DNA of 42,809 bases from Chitinophagaceae bacterium (GTDB taxonomy: Bacteria; Bacteroidota; Bacteroidia; Chitinophagales; Chitinophagaceae): the NCBI GenBank assembly GCA_017853575.1, contig JAFMJI010000014.1:1-42809 (forward strand), read 5' to 3'. The notes under the pieces were generated by a model. The model did no database searches and had not been told where the DNA came from. It saw nothing but the letters and a program-made list of their open reading frames with translations. The translations under genes were made by a program, and so were the position numbers. This document shows positions 17,416 to 25,318 of the stretch, piece by piece; positions within the stretch are counted from its first letter, which is position 1, and each line of letters opens with the position of its first letter.

Positions 17416-18228
17416 ATGCAACTCAAAGATCAAATATTGGCTGCTTGGGACAACCGGGAACTATTAAAGGATGCTACTTATGCAGATGCAGTAAGAGCTG
17501 TCATTGAAGAAGTAGACAAAGGGCGTTTGCGTGTTGCTGAGAAAACAGGCGATGATTGGCAAGTGAATGAATGGGTAAAGCAAGCCATATTGATGTATTT
17601 CGGAATTCAGCAGATGCAAACATGGGATCTGGCACCATTTGAATTCTACGATAAAATGTTGTTGAAGAAAGATTATAAATCTTTAGGTGTTCGTGCAGTA
17701 CCCCATGCGGTTGCACGTTATGGCGCATACCTTGCAAAGAATGTGGTGTTGATGCCATCTTATGTAAATATCGGAGCATATGTTGATGAAGGAACCATGG
17801 TGGATACATGGGCAACCGTAGGTAGCTGTGCTCAAATCGGTAAAGGTGTTCACCTGAGTGGAGGTGTGGGAGTCGGAGGTGTATTAGAGCCTTTGCAAGC
17901 AACACCAGTGATCATCGAGGATGGCTGTTTTGTTGGTAGTCGTTGTATAGTGGTGGAAGGAGTTGTGGTTGAGAAAGAGGCAGTATTAGGTGCGAATGTT
18001 GTATTGACAAAGTCAACTAAAATAATTGATGTAAGCGGACCAGAACCTAAGGAATACAGAGGAAGAGTCCCTGCCAGATCTGTTGTAATTCCGGGGTCTT
18101 ATACCAAAGAATTTCCTTCTGGAAATTATCAAGTAGGATGTGCACTCATCATCGGACAACGCAAACCCAGCACCGATCTTAAAACTAGTTTAAATGATGC
18201 ATTGAGAGATTTCAATGTGTCAGTTTAA
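17416..18228 (+). CDS. dapD: Tetrahydrodipicolinate N-succinyltransferase
   Basis: DapD succinylates tetrahydrodipicolinate in the succinylase route to diaminopimelate and lysine. I chose the ATG at 17416 (270 residues, starting MQLKDQILAAWDNRELL), which matches the roughly 274-residue family length. The open frame extends 56 codons upstream, but that part is a Thr-rich translation of repeats. A left-handed beta-helix with hexapeptide repeats runs from about residue 105 (YVDEGTMVDTWATVGSCAQIG), followed by GGVGVGGVLEP. The C-terminus ends PSTDLKTSLNDALRDFNV. The product also feeds peptidoglycan synthesis. Confidence 0.95.
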   Translation: MQLKDQILAAWDNRELLKDATYADAVRAVIEEVDKGRLRVAEKTGDDWQVNEWVKQAILMYFGIQQMQTWDLAPFEFYDKMLLKKDYKSLGVRAVPHAVARYGAYLAKNVVLMPSYVNIGAYVDEGTMVDTWATVGSCAQIGKGVHLSGGVGVGGVLEPLQATPVIIEDGCFVGSRCIVVEGVVVEKEAVLGANVVLTKSTKIIDVSGPEPKEYRGRVPARSVVIPGSYTKEFPSGNYQVGCALIIGQRKPSTDLKTSLNDALRDFNVSV

Positions 18229-18231
18229 CCG

Positions 18232-18273
18232 GTTGACTGTTAACTGTTAACTGTTAACAGTCAACAGTCAACT
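18232..18273. repeat. Family A heptamer array between dapD and cca
   Basis: Six 7-nt units in one register move from GTTGACN through GTTAACN to GTCAACN, so the array is a near-palindrome. It starts 4 bases after the dapD stop and ends 3 bases before the cca promoter box. Confidence 0.9.
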
Positions 18274-18276
18274 GCG

Positions 18277-18284
18277 TATCTTCG
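18277..18284 (+). promoter_or_regulatory. Putative cca promoter -7 box
   Basis: TATCTTCG ends four bases before the cca ATG. If used, the transcript would be leaderless or nearly so. The region where a -33 box would lie is inside the heptamer array. Confidence 0.45.
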
Positions 18285-18288
18285 CAAA

Positions 18289-19734
18289 ATGAATATCACT
18301 TTCACTAAAGAGGAAATTGAAATCATTTCCAATGTCGCAAAAGCATCATCTTCATTGAAGATGGAAGCCTTTGTTGTAGGAGGTTTTGTTCGTGATAAAA
18401 TCTTACTTAGGAATTGTAAGGATATCGATATTGTTTGTCTGGGTGATGCAAATAGTTTGGCAGAGGGACTTGCAAGTCAATATTCATTTGGTCCGAAGGT
18501 TTCATGGTTTAAAAACTATGGAACAGCGCATGTAAGAATTGGTGATTACGATGTTGAATTCGTAGGCGCGAGAAAAGAAAGCTATCTACAGCATTCCCGG
18601 AATCCTATCGTAGAATTAGGAACGCTTCAAGATGATCAGGAGCGAAGAGACTTTACCATCAATGCATTGGCTTTTTCTGTTGACAGTTTACGGTTAACAG
18701 TTAACAGTCAACTGTCAGCCGTCAATTTAATTGACCCCTTCAACGGCATCGAAGATCTTCAAAAGGGAATCATCAAAACACCGCTGTCACCTGAAAAAAC
18801 TTTTTCTGATGATCCTCTTCGCATGATGCGTGCCATTCGATTTGCATCTCAGCTCAACTTTACCATTGATGTAAATACATTATCTGGGATTGCAGATACT
18901 GCGCATAGAATTGATATCATATCTCAAGAGAGAATAACAGATGAATTGAATAAGATCTTGATGTCGGAGAAACCCTCAATAGGACTTGACTTATTGTATA
19001 AAACAGGCTTATTAAAATTAATTTTTCCTGCTTTGGTTGATTTGTCTGGAGCAGAATATATCGATGGGAAAGGGCATAAAGACAATTTCTATCATACACT
19101 ACAAGTGTTGGATAACATTTGTCCTCATACCAACAACCTTTGGCTGAGATGGGCGGCTCTATTACATGATATTGCAAAGCCAGCTACCAAGCGCTTTGAA
19201 AATGAGGTGGGATGGACCTTTCATGGACACGAAGTGGTAGGAGGAAGAATGGTCCCCAAGATTTTTTCAAAATTAAAGCTGCCTACCCAGGAAAATATGC
19301 GCTATGTGCGTAAGCTTGTTGAACTGCATCTTCGTCCAATAAGTTTGACAAAAGAAAACATAACCGACTCCGCGATTAGGCGATTGCTATTTGATGCTTC
19401 AGACGATCTGGAAGATCTGATGACACTTTGTGAGGCAGACATCACATCAAAAAATGAAGCAAAGGTTAAACGCTTTCGATCCAACTTCGAATTGGTGCGT
19501 CAGCGATTAAAGGAAGTTGAAGAGAAAGATAAAATTCGAAACTGGCAGCCACCCATCACTGGTGAACTCATCATGCAAAAATTCAATTTGCAACCATGCA
19601 GAGAAGTAGGCATTATAAAAACCGCCATCAGAGAAGCTATTCTGGATGGTGTAATTGAGAACAGTTATCAAGCCGCTTATCAACTTATGTTAGCAGAAGC
19701 GAAAAAATTAGGTATGAAACCAGTTGACAGTTGA
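18289..19734 (+). CDS. cca: CCA tRNA nucleotidyltransferase / poly(A) polymerase family with HD domain
   Basis: Class II nucleotidyltransferase predicted to add or repair the CCA end of tRNAs. The 481-residue protein has FVVGGFVRDKIL (about 28-39), the catalytic DIDIV (46-50), and DFTINALAF (121-129). The RNA and SrmB-binding part includes DDPLRMMRAIRFASQL, and an HD domain carries LLHDIAKPATKR. Residues 131-146 (VDSLRLTVNSQLSAVN) are a translated heptamer array inserted in frame before LIDPFNG. The stop codon lies in a further array at 19723, so the last residues (PVDS) are also repeat-derived. The convergent neighbour is miaA. Confidence 0.92.
   Translation: MNITFTKEEIEIISNVAKASSSLKMEAFVVGGFVRDKILLRNCKDIDIVCLGDANSLAEGLASQYSFGPKVSWFKNYGTAHVRIGDYDVEFVGARKESYLQHSRNPIVELGTLQDDQERRDFTINALAFSVDSLRLTVNSQLSAVNLIDPFNGIEDLQKGIIKTPLSPEKTFSDDPLRMMRAIRFASQLNFTIDVNTLSGIADTAHRIDIISQERITDELNKILMSEKPSIGLDLLYKTGLLKLIFPALVDLSGAEYIDGKGHKDNFYHTLQVLDNICPHTNNLWLRWAALLHDIAKPATKRFENEVGWTFHGHEVVGGRMVPKIFSKLKLPTQENMRYVRKLVELHLRPISLTKENITDSAIRRLLFDASDDLEDLMTLCEADITSKNEAKVKRFRSNFELVRQRLKEVEEKDKIRNWQPPITGELIMQKFNLQPCREVGIIKTAIREAILDGVIENSYQAAYQLMLAEAKKLGMKPVDS
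18679..18727. repeat. Family A heptamer array inside the cca coding region
   Basis: Seven 7-nt units in one register (GTTGACA first, GTCAATT last) lie within cca and are translated without a stop. It has the same palindromic order of unit types as the intergenic arrays. Confidence 0.9.
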
Positions 19735-19764
19735 CTGTTAACAGTTAACTGTCAACCGTCAACT
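19723..19764. repeat. Family A heptamer array between cca and miaA 3' ends
   Basis: Six 7-nt units run through the cca stop codon and end one base before the miaA stop codon on the other strand. The palindromic order could form a hairpin acting on both convergent transcripts. Confidence 0.88.
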
Positions 19765-19765
19765 G

Positions 19766-20698
19766 CTATCTCCAAACCCTCTTAAACCACGTAATCTGCC
19801 TCTTCGCATAATTTCTGGTATGTTGTTTGATCTTTTCAATCGCTTCTTCTTGCGTGCATTTCCCATCAAAATAATCGAAGAATTCTTTGTATCCCACAGT
19901 TTGCAATGCAGGTAAATCTTTGTACGAAAACAACGATCGTACTTCATCTTCCAATCCATCCTCTATCATCTTATCAACTCTTTTGTTGATTCTTTCATAG
20001 AGTTCTTCTCGGGGGAGGTCTAGTATTTTGTAGGTGAAAGTAATCGTTGAATCGTTGTAATTGTTGTAATGGTTGTAGTTGTTGTCAATGTATTCACCCT
20101 TGTTCCTCGTCCCTTGTTCCTCGTCCCTTGTTCCTCGTCCCTTGTCTCTCTCTCTATTATGATATTCATAAATTGAAGAACCAGTAAACATCACCACTTC
20201 CAGCGCCCGCATCATGCGTTGTGGATTGTTGATATCGCCGTGATCAGGAAAAGTTGGATCGAGGTTGATGAGCTCATGTCTCAACACATCAATTCCTTTT
20301 TCCTTGTATATCTGAATCACTCGCTCTCTGATTTCATTAGGAATAGTAGGGATATTGTCGAGTCCTTCTACCAGTGCTTTTATATATAAACCTGTTCCAC
20401 CGCATACAATTGCTTTGTCTGAGTTTTGAAAAATTTCATCTAAATATCCTCTTGCTTCTTTTGCAAATGTTGCTGCTGAAATATTTTCTGTGATGGAATG
20501 ATTTGCAATAAAGTAATGCTTGACTTCATGAATCTCTTCTTCTGAAGGTCGCGCTACTCCAATATTTAATTCCTTGTAACATTGCCTTGAATCTGCAGAA
20601 ATGATGGATGTATTATATTCCTTTGCCAGCCGAATGGCTTCAGCAGTTTTTCCAACAGCTGTTGGGCCTGCAACAATGATGCATTCTTTTTGTGTCAT
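19766..20698 (-). CDS. miaA: tRNA dimethylallyltransferase
   Basis: MiaA transfers a dimethylallyl group to A37 of tRNAs that read codons beginning with U. The 310-residue protein has the P-loop GPTAVGKT (11-18), SADSRQCYKELNIGVARP (34-51) and the C-terminal HTRNYAKRQITWFKR. Residues from about 183 to 217 are foreign to the family: GRGTRDEEQGTRNKG comes from a family C heptamer array and DNNYNHYNNYND from 9-nt units. The insert falls in the variable linker before LPREELYERI. The C-terminus stops soon after TWFKR and directly meets the array at 19764, so a few usual C-terminal residues may be lost. Confidence 0.93.
   Translation of the reverse strand: MTQKECIIVAGPTAVGKTAEAIRLAKEYNTSIISADSRQCYKELNIGVARPSEEEIHEVKHYFIANHSITENISAATFAKEARGYLDEIFQNSDKAIVCGGTGLYIKALVEGLDNIPTIPNEIRERVIQIYKEKGIDVLRHELINLDPTFPDHGDINNPQRMMRALEVVMFTGSSIYEYHNRERDKGRGTRDEEQGTRNKGEYIDNNYNHYNNYNDSTITFTYKILDLPREELYERINKRVDKMIEDGLEDEVRSLFSYKDLPALQTVGYKEFFDYFDGKCTQEEAIEKIKQHTRNYAKRQITWFKRVWR
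20051..20147. repeat. Composite repeat inside the miaA coding region
   Basis: On the plus strand, 20099-20147 is seven 7-nt units alternating CTTGTTC and CTCGTCC (family C), and about 20051-20090 is four 9-nt units of the GTTGTAATG kind. Both are translated within miaA; three heptamers give a 7-residue period in the protein. Confidence 0.88.
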
Positions 20699-20737
20699 GC
20701 GATTGGCAGCTTATGGAGAACTGCAACCGATTGCTAT

Positions 20738-21313
20738 TTAAAAATTATTTTCCTCTTCTCCTCCTGATTCCTCTCCTCCAAATTCATCATCCTGTTCACC
20801 CTCGTCTTCACCTTCATCAGAAAAACCTTCCCCAATTGCACTCAAATCATATTTCTCTTCAATGTCAGCAAACTTATCTCCCAATATGCTTTTGATGCCA
20901 TACTGACTCGGACCAATTCCTTCTTTTCGGGTGATGGTTGGGTAGGTGATCTTTGTATTTTCTTCCTTTGATACATTGATCAATTGAATATGGAAAGTCC
21001 AATTTTTATTGAGGTCATATACATATATGAACTTCTGCTCTGTGTCCTTGATTTCTGATCCGATGGATGTGCTAATCATGTCCAATGGCTCAACCTTGTA
21101 TTCTATGCCATCATATTTTTCCAAACTGATAGCCCTTCCTCGTTGCCAAAGGTCATTGCTTCTGTAAAAACTTGCTTCATGAATACTATCAAATTCATAT
21201 CCCTTTAAAATGCTTTGATGAAGCTCATAAAAAGATTGAGTATGCTTGATGGCAACATCTCTGTAGACGGTGTCATCTTCCTCCAGATATACCCTGAATT
21301 TTAAAATGGCCAT
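20738..21313 (-). CDS. pRiA4b ORF-3 / IS1096 passenger TnpR-like family protein
   Basis: A 191-residue protein of the PRiA4_ORF3-type family, recognised from MAILKFRVYLEEDDTVYRDVAI near the start, a mid-region WTFHIQLI, and the late segment KKEGIGPSQYG-like block (here RKEGIGPSQYGIKSI). The family name comes from a plasmid and an IS, but there is no transposase or terminal repeat here and the biochemical role is unknown. The last 28 residues are almost only Glu, Asp, Gly and Asn (DEGEDEGEQDDEFGGEE), a disordered acidic tail. It lies 39 bases from miaA and 29 after the outer-membrane protein gene. Confidence 0.72.
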   Translation of the reverse strand: MAILKFRVYLEEDDTVYRDVAIKHTQSFYELHQSILKGYEFDSIHEASFYRSNDLWQRGRAISLEKYDGIEYKVEPLDMISTSIGSEIKDTEQKFIYVYDLNKNWTFHIQLINVSKEENTKITYPTITRKEGIGPSQYGIKSILGDKFADIEEKYDLSAIGEGFSDEGEDEGEQDDEFGGEESGGEEENNF

Positions 21314-21342
21314 GCGGCAAGTTAATGAATTTAAGGAAGCGA

Positions 21343-22878
21343 TTAGAATTTGAAGCCCACTGTTAATACAACGTTGCTGCTTCCGTTTTTTAAATAAGAC
21401 GGGGCAAAATATGCCTGCTCCAATCGATAAGGATAATATGCATCATTCCATATTTGATATATGTAGGTGAGGTCAACAAAATACCCTTTGTTTCTGTATC
21501 CCAGTCCTGTGCTTAGATTCATTCTTTTATTCGATATTCCTGAAGTAGTGAATGTATTGGTCATATAATTGAATCCCATTCTCGCCATGAGAACGTTGAA
21601 TTTTAATTCACCACCCAGACGAATATTCAGACCTGATTTGTATTGTGTTTTCAGATTTGTGTTTACTTCATTTAAATAATCCCCTCCATTATTATAAGCA
21701 GAATTGATCGTTGGAGTGAATTTTGCATTCTTGTAATTGTCATACTCAACATCAGCACTAACAAAACCTTTTTGATTTTTTACATTCTCATCTGAGCTGA
21801 GTGTATAACAAATTCCAAATAGAAGTTTTGAAGGCCTTGTAAAATTGTACTGGTATTGCCCCATGCTCCCATTGTTCAGATCAAGCGAACTCTGCTTGAG
21901 TACTCCATTGCCCATGTATCCTTCCAAATCTGTTGTGATTTTTGCAGAGTAGTCATCAATCATACTATATACCAAAGGACTGTGATAGGAGACGCCGATC
22001 CTAAAATCTTTGGTGGGTCTGGCAATTATACCTGCTTTAATGCCTACTCCAACACCTGATGTGTAGAGATAATCTTCTGATTCGAAGTAATTAAAATTAT
22101 TGAGCTTCTTGGTGATATCCGATTCTCTGAAAACACTGTTTCTTTCGAAAGTTAATTTGCTAAACACCACTGTTCCTCCAAAATAAACTTTGTCGCTGTA
22201 ATTGGCGCTCGCACTCATGAAGAAATCACGGATGCCTCCATTGGTGGTTACAGTATTTTGTTGAATTAGCCCGGATGAAATAGGGGCAAGGCTTCTGTAG
22301 CCTTTGATCGTGTAATTCGGATTTAATAAAGTATCAATTAAATATGTATTGAAAGCAAGACTCGATCCGTATGGAAAACCTGTTGCAGCTTTATTAGGAT
22401 CCGTAACGTTGTTTTTCACCAGCTCTTCAAGATATTTCTCTGAAAAAGAACTTTGGTTATTGTTGCCTGATAAAAATACTTTGTTGGAAAAATTTACCGG
22501 ACTCACCATTCCGATGGAAAATGTAAAATTGCTCCATCTTCCATTGTAAGAACCGTCTTTGGGAAGCACAACTCCAAAATTATTGTAGTCGTATCCGTTC
22601 TTTTTTTCTTTATTGCTGGTGTTGAGGTAATCCGTTTTTGATCTGTTCAAAAAAAGCGAAGGAGAAAAAGTCAGTTCCCCAGTTTTATACAGTCCGATTC
22701 CAGCAGGATTTACATATGCCGCCGAAAGATCTCCTCCCAAAGCTGTTACAGCACCACCAATCGCCCTGGATCTTGCTGTTCCTCCATGATCCGTCATGGA
22801 ATACCTGATTGCATCTGCAGATTCTTGGGCAAAGGCAGATGAAGAAATCAATAAGCAGATATATAGGAGACGTTTCAT
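21343..22878 (-). CDS. FadL/OMPP1-like outer membrane beta-barrel protein
   Basis: Probably a 511-residue outer-membrane protein of the OMPP1/FadL/TodX type, related in style to PorV-like proteins of Bacteroidota. The ATG at 22878 gives a clear signal peptide (MKRLLYICLLISSSAFAQ). The open frame continues 26 codons upstream, but that part is translated repeat. After the signal, TARSRAIGGAVTALGGDLSA and AYVNPAGIGLYK are the typical N-terminal plug-like block, followed by amphipathic strands to a C-terminal VVLTVGFKF. The ligand is unknown; fatty acids or other hydrophobic molecules are typical for the family. Confidence 0.82.
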   Translation of the reverse strand: MKRLLYICLLISSSAFAQESADAIRYSMTDHGGTARSRAIGGAVTALGGDLSAAYVNPAGIGLYKTGELTFSPSLFLNRSKTDYLNTSNKEKKNGYDYNNFGVVLPKDGSYNGRWSNFTFSIGMVSPVNFSNKVFLSGNNNQSSFSEKYLEELVKNNVTDPNKAATGFPYGSSLAFNTYLIDTLLNPNYTIKGYRSLAPISSGLIQQNTVTTNGGIRDFFMSASANYSDKVYFGGTVVFSKLTFERNSVFRESDITKKLNNFNYFESEDYLYTSGVGVGIKAGIIARPTKDFRIGVSYHSPLVYSMIDDYSAKITTDLEGYMGNGVLKQSSLDLNNGSMGQYQYNFTRPSKLLFGICYTLSSDENVKNQKGFVSADVEYDNYKNAKFTPTINSAYNNGGDYLNEVNTNLKTQYKSGLNIRLGGELKFNVLMARMGFNYMTNTFTTSGISNKRMNLSTGLGYRNKGYFVDLTYIYQIWNDAYYPYRLEQAYFAPSYLKNGSSNVVLTVGFKF

Positions 22879-22883
22879 GTAAG

Positions 22884-22994
22884 GTTGTAAGTTATAGGTT
22901 GTAGGTCGTTGTAATTGTTCTAGTTGTTTTCGGTTGTTGTAATTGTCATTAGACAACTTATAACTAACAACTTACAACTACTACAACAATTATA
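22884..22994. repeat. Family B heptamers with 9-nt units, inverted pair
   Basis: Left arm 22884-22904 holds three units (GTTGTAA, GTTATAG, GTTGTAG) and the right arm from 22957 holds complementary units (CTTATAA, CTAACAA, CTTACAA). Between them lie 9-nt units of the TTGTTGTAA kind. It fills the gap between the lipoprotein gene and the barrel protein gene. Confidence 0.82.
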
Positions 22995-23006
22995 ACGGCT
23001 GTTTGG

Positions 23007-23729
23007 TTAGTTCCCCCCTCTCGGGAAAGATCTTACTGGAGCAGTTCCGCTGGATCCAGAGGATGAATTGCTGGAAGGAGCATAGGTTCCTCCAGAAGAA
23101 TTGTTGCTGAAATTTCTACTGGAACCGCCAGTGTTGTAATTGCTCTCTCTGTAATAGTTATTGTTGCTGTTGTTATATGATCCGCCAATACTTGAATTGC
23201 CAAACTTTGAAGCATTGTATGATGCACGAGGCGGATTGTAATTGCTCATATTGTAAACCCTGGGGCCAGAATTCTTGGGAGCAACAGTTGTTTTGAAGGT
23301 GTTCAACACTACAAGTGGTTGTCCATAATACATAGGTGAAAACGGACTGTAGTAATAGTTGATTGGATTGAACATGAATGGATTTCCCAATGAGAAATTA
23401 TTGAATCCAATATTTCCACTGTATGAATACAAATCAAAATAAGATCTGTTGTTCCAATAAGGATTGTTCCAATATGCATAATCATCGTCAAACAATCCCC
23501 ATCTTGAGCGACTAAAAGATTTCATCCTCAAATAGCGGTCCTCCATTGGAACTGCTGCAGCATTGTAGCGGCCTCCGCCATATCCATCTTCATCATCCGT
23601 TATAACATAGCTTGAATTGTTTCTTGCCGGAGAAAAATACACATCATCTGGTGTTTGTCCGGATCTATATGCCACACTGCATCCCATCAACAAAGAAGCG
23701 AAGGATAAAACTGCCATGATCTTTCTCAT
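23007..23729 (-). CDS. Unknown lipoprotein, Asn/Ser/Tyr-rich
   Basis: I chose the ATG at 23729 (240 residues); the frame is open 50 codons further but without signal-like sequence. The N-terminus MRKIMAVLSFASLLMGC is a lipoprotein signal with Cys17. Next come the segments SGQTPDDVYFSPAR and YLRMKSFSRSRWGLFDDDY, then a Tyr/Asn/Phe-rich middle and a low-complexity Ser/Gly/Asn C-terminus. Proteins with a T-P-D-D-V-Y-[FY]-S start after the lipobox are common in Bacteroidota and of unknown function. I do not recognise a catalytic motif. Confidence 0.75.
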   Translation of the reverse strand: MRKIMAVLSFASLLMGCSVAYRSGQTPDDVYFSPARNNSSYVITDDEDGYGGGRYNAAAVPMEDRYLRMKSFSRSRWGLFDDDYAYWNNPYWNNRSYFDLYSYSGNIGFNNFSLGNPFMFNPINYYYSPFSPMYYGQPLVVLNTFKTTVAPKNSGPRVYNMSNYNPPRASYNASKFGNSSIGGSYNNSNNNYYRESNYNTGGSSRNFSNNSSGGTYAPSSNSSSGSSGTAPVRSFPRGGN

Positions 23730-23738
23730 AACAACGGA

Positions 23739-23769
23739 TTTAAAGATTACCACTAAGTTACTACATTTG
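23739..23769 (+). promoter_or_regulatory. Putative proS promoter
   Basis: TTTA at 23739-23742 and a perfect TAnnTTTG box (TACATTTG, 23762-23769) are separated by 19 bases. The proS ATG is 71 bases downstream. The lipoprotein gene is divergent from this site. Confidence 0.55.
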
Positions 23770-23839
23770 CGCAAACGCGCTTTAATGATTAGACGTTTAA
23801 GTCTCGTTAAAGTTGCTATCCACCCAAAAAATTTCCAAC

Positions 23840-25318
23840 ATGGGCAATGAGTTGACCTCCAGATCGGTAGATTATGCACAATGGTACAACGACCTTATCC
23901 TCAAAGGAGGATTGGCCGATTATTCTGCAGTACGTGGTTGCATGGTCATCAAACCCTATGGGTACACGCTCTGGGAAAATATGAAAGATCAGCTTGACAA
24001 GATGTTCAAAGAAACTGGACATGTGAATGCTTATTTTCCTCTGTTCGTGCCCAAATCATTTTTGGAAAAAGAGGAGGGACATGCTGAAGGATTTGCAAAG
24101 GAATGTGCTGTTGTTACCCATTATCGTTTGAAAGCTGATCCCAACCATAAAGGAAAATTGATGGTGGATCCGGATGCAAAACTGGAAGAAGAATTGATTG
24201 TTCGTCCAACCAGCGAGGCCATCATTTGGAATGCTTATAAAGATTGGATTCAATCATACCGCGATCTTCCTTTGCTGATCAACCAATGGGCAAACGTAGT
24301 GAGATGGGAGATGAGGACAAGATTGTTTTTAAGGACAGCTGAGTTTCTCTGGCAAGAAGGACACACTGCACATGCCACATCCGAAGAAGCCATTGCAGAG
24401 GCTGAGAAAATGCTCCATGTCTATGCTGATTTTGTTGAAAATTATATGGCACTTCCTGTTATCAAAGGAGTGAAAACGCCTAATGAAAGATTTGCAGGTG
24501 CATTGGAAACATATTGTATTGAAGCACTGATGCAAGATGGAAAAGCTTTGCAGGCAGGTACTTCACACTTTCTTGGACAAAATTTTGCGAAAGCATTTGA
24601 TGTGAAATATTTGACGAAGGAGAATAAGCAAGAATTTGTGTGGGCTACTTCATGGGGTGTTTCAACCAGATTGATTGGTGCATTGGTAATGGCGCATAGT
24701 GATGATGAGGGATTGGTACTTCCTCCAAAAATTGCTCCATTGCAGGTTGTAATCGTTCCTATTTATAAAGGCCCAGAACAAAAGGCATTGGTTGATGAAA
24801 AAGTCAATGCAATTGTTGCATCTCTTAAATCTTCTGGCATTTCCGTGAAGTATGATGATTCAGACAATGTTAGACCTGGATGGAAATTTGCTGAATACGA
24901 GATGAAGGGTGTTCCTGTAAGAATTGCAATTGGTCCGAAGGATATTGAAAATGGTGTAGTGGAAATTGCACGAAGAGACACCAAGGAGAAAAAATCAGTT
25001 CCATCGGAAGGTGTTGTAGATTATATCAAAGCATTGTTGGATGAAATCCAGCAAAACCTTTACAACCGTGCGCTCGCATTCAGAGAGGCTAGTATAACTG
25101 AAGTGAATTCATGGGATGAATTCAAGAAAGTAATTGCCGAAAAAGGTGGATTTGTTTCTGCACATTGGGATGGAACAGGCGAAACGGAGGATAAGATCAA
25201 AGAAGAAACCAAAGCAACCATTCGTTGTATTCCACTAAACAACAAAATTGAATCAGGGGTTTGTGTTTTTTCTGGAAAGCCAAGCAAGCAAAGAGTTCTT
25301 TTCGCACAAGCTTATTAA
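23840..25318 (+). CDS. proS: Prolyl-tRNA synthetase, archaeal/eukaryotic type
   Basis: Class II aminoacyl-tRNA synthetase charging tRNA-Pro. I chose the ATG at 23840 (492 residues, [19 protein letters not shown]) because the upstream in-frame codons do not match the family. The short length, the absence of an editing domain and [26 protein letters not shown] mark the ProS type 3 group used by Bacteroidota. Class II motif 2 appears as [21 protein letters not shown]-like sequence (residues about 155-175) and motif 3 as [20 protein letters not shown]. The C-terminal half has an anticodon-binding fold (VVIVPIYKG) and a zinc-type tail. Its 3' end overlaps the convergent ROK gene by 4 bases. Confidence 0.95.
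   Translation: MGNELTSRSVDYAQWYNDLILKGGLADYSAVRGCMVIKPYGYTLWENMKDQLDKMFKETGHVNAYFPLFVPKSFLEKEEGHAEGFAKECAVVTHYRLKADPNHKGKLMVDPDAKLEEELIVRPTSEAIIWNAYKDWIQSYRDLPLLINQWANVVRWEMRTRLFLRTAEFLWQEGHTAHATSEEAIAEAEKMLHVYADFVENYMALPVIKGVKTPNERFAGALETYCIEALMQDGKALQAGTSHFLGQNFAKAFDVKYLTKENKQEFVWATSWGVSTRLIGALVMAHSDDEGLVLPPKIAPLQVVIVPIYKGPEQKALVDEKVNAIVASLKSSGISVKYDDSDNVRPGWKFAEYEMKGVPVRIAIGPKDIENGVVEIARRDTKEKKSVPSEGVVDYIKALLDEIQQNLYNRALAFREASITEVNSWDEFKKVIAEKGGFVSAHWDGTGETEDKIKEETKATIRCIPLNNKIESGVCVFSGKPSKQRVLFAQAY

Noticed and set aside
20738-21313. Insertion sequence, from the family name IS1096 passenger TnpR-like
   Set aside because: No transposase, terminal inverted repeats or target duplication are visible around it; the name is historical.
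22879-22956. 26-residue upstream extension of the FadL-like protein
   Set aside because: It is translated from repeat sequence and would bury the signal peptide; the ATG at 22878 gives a normal exported protein.
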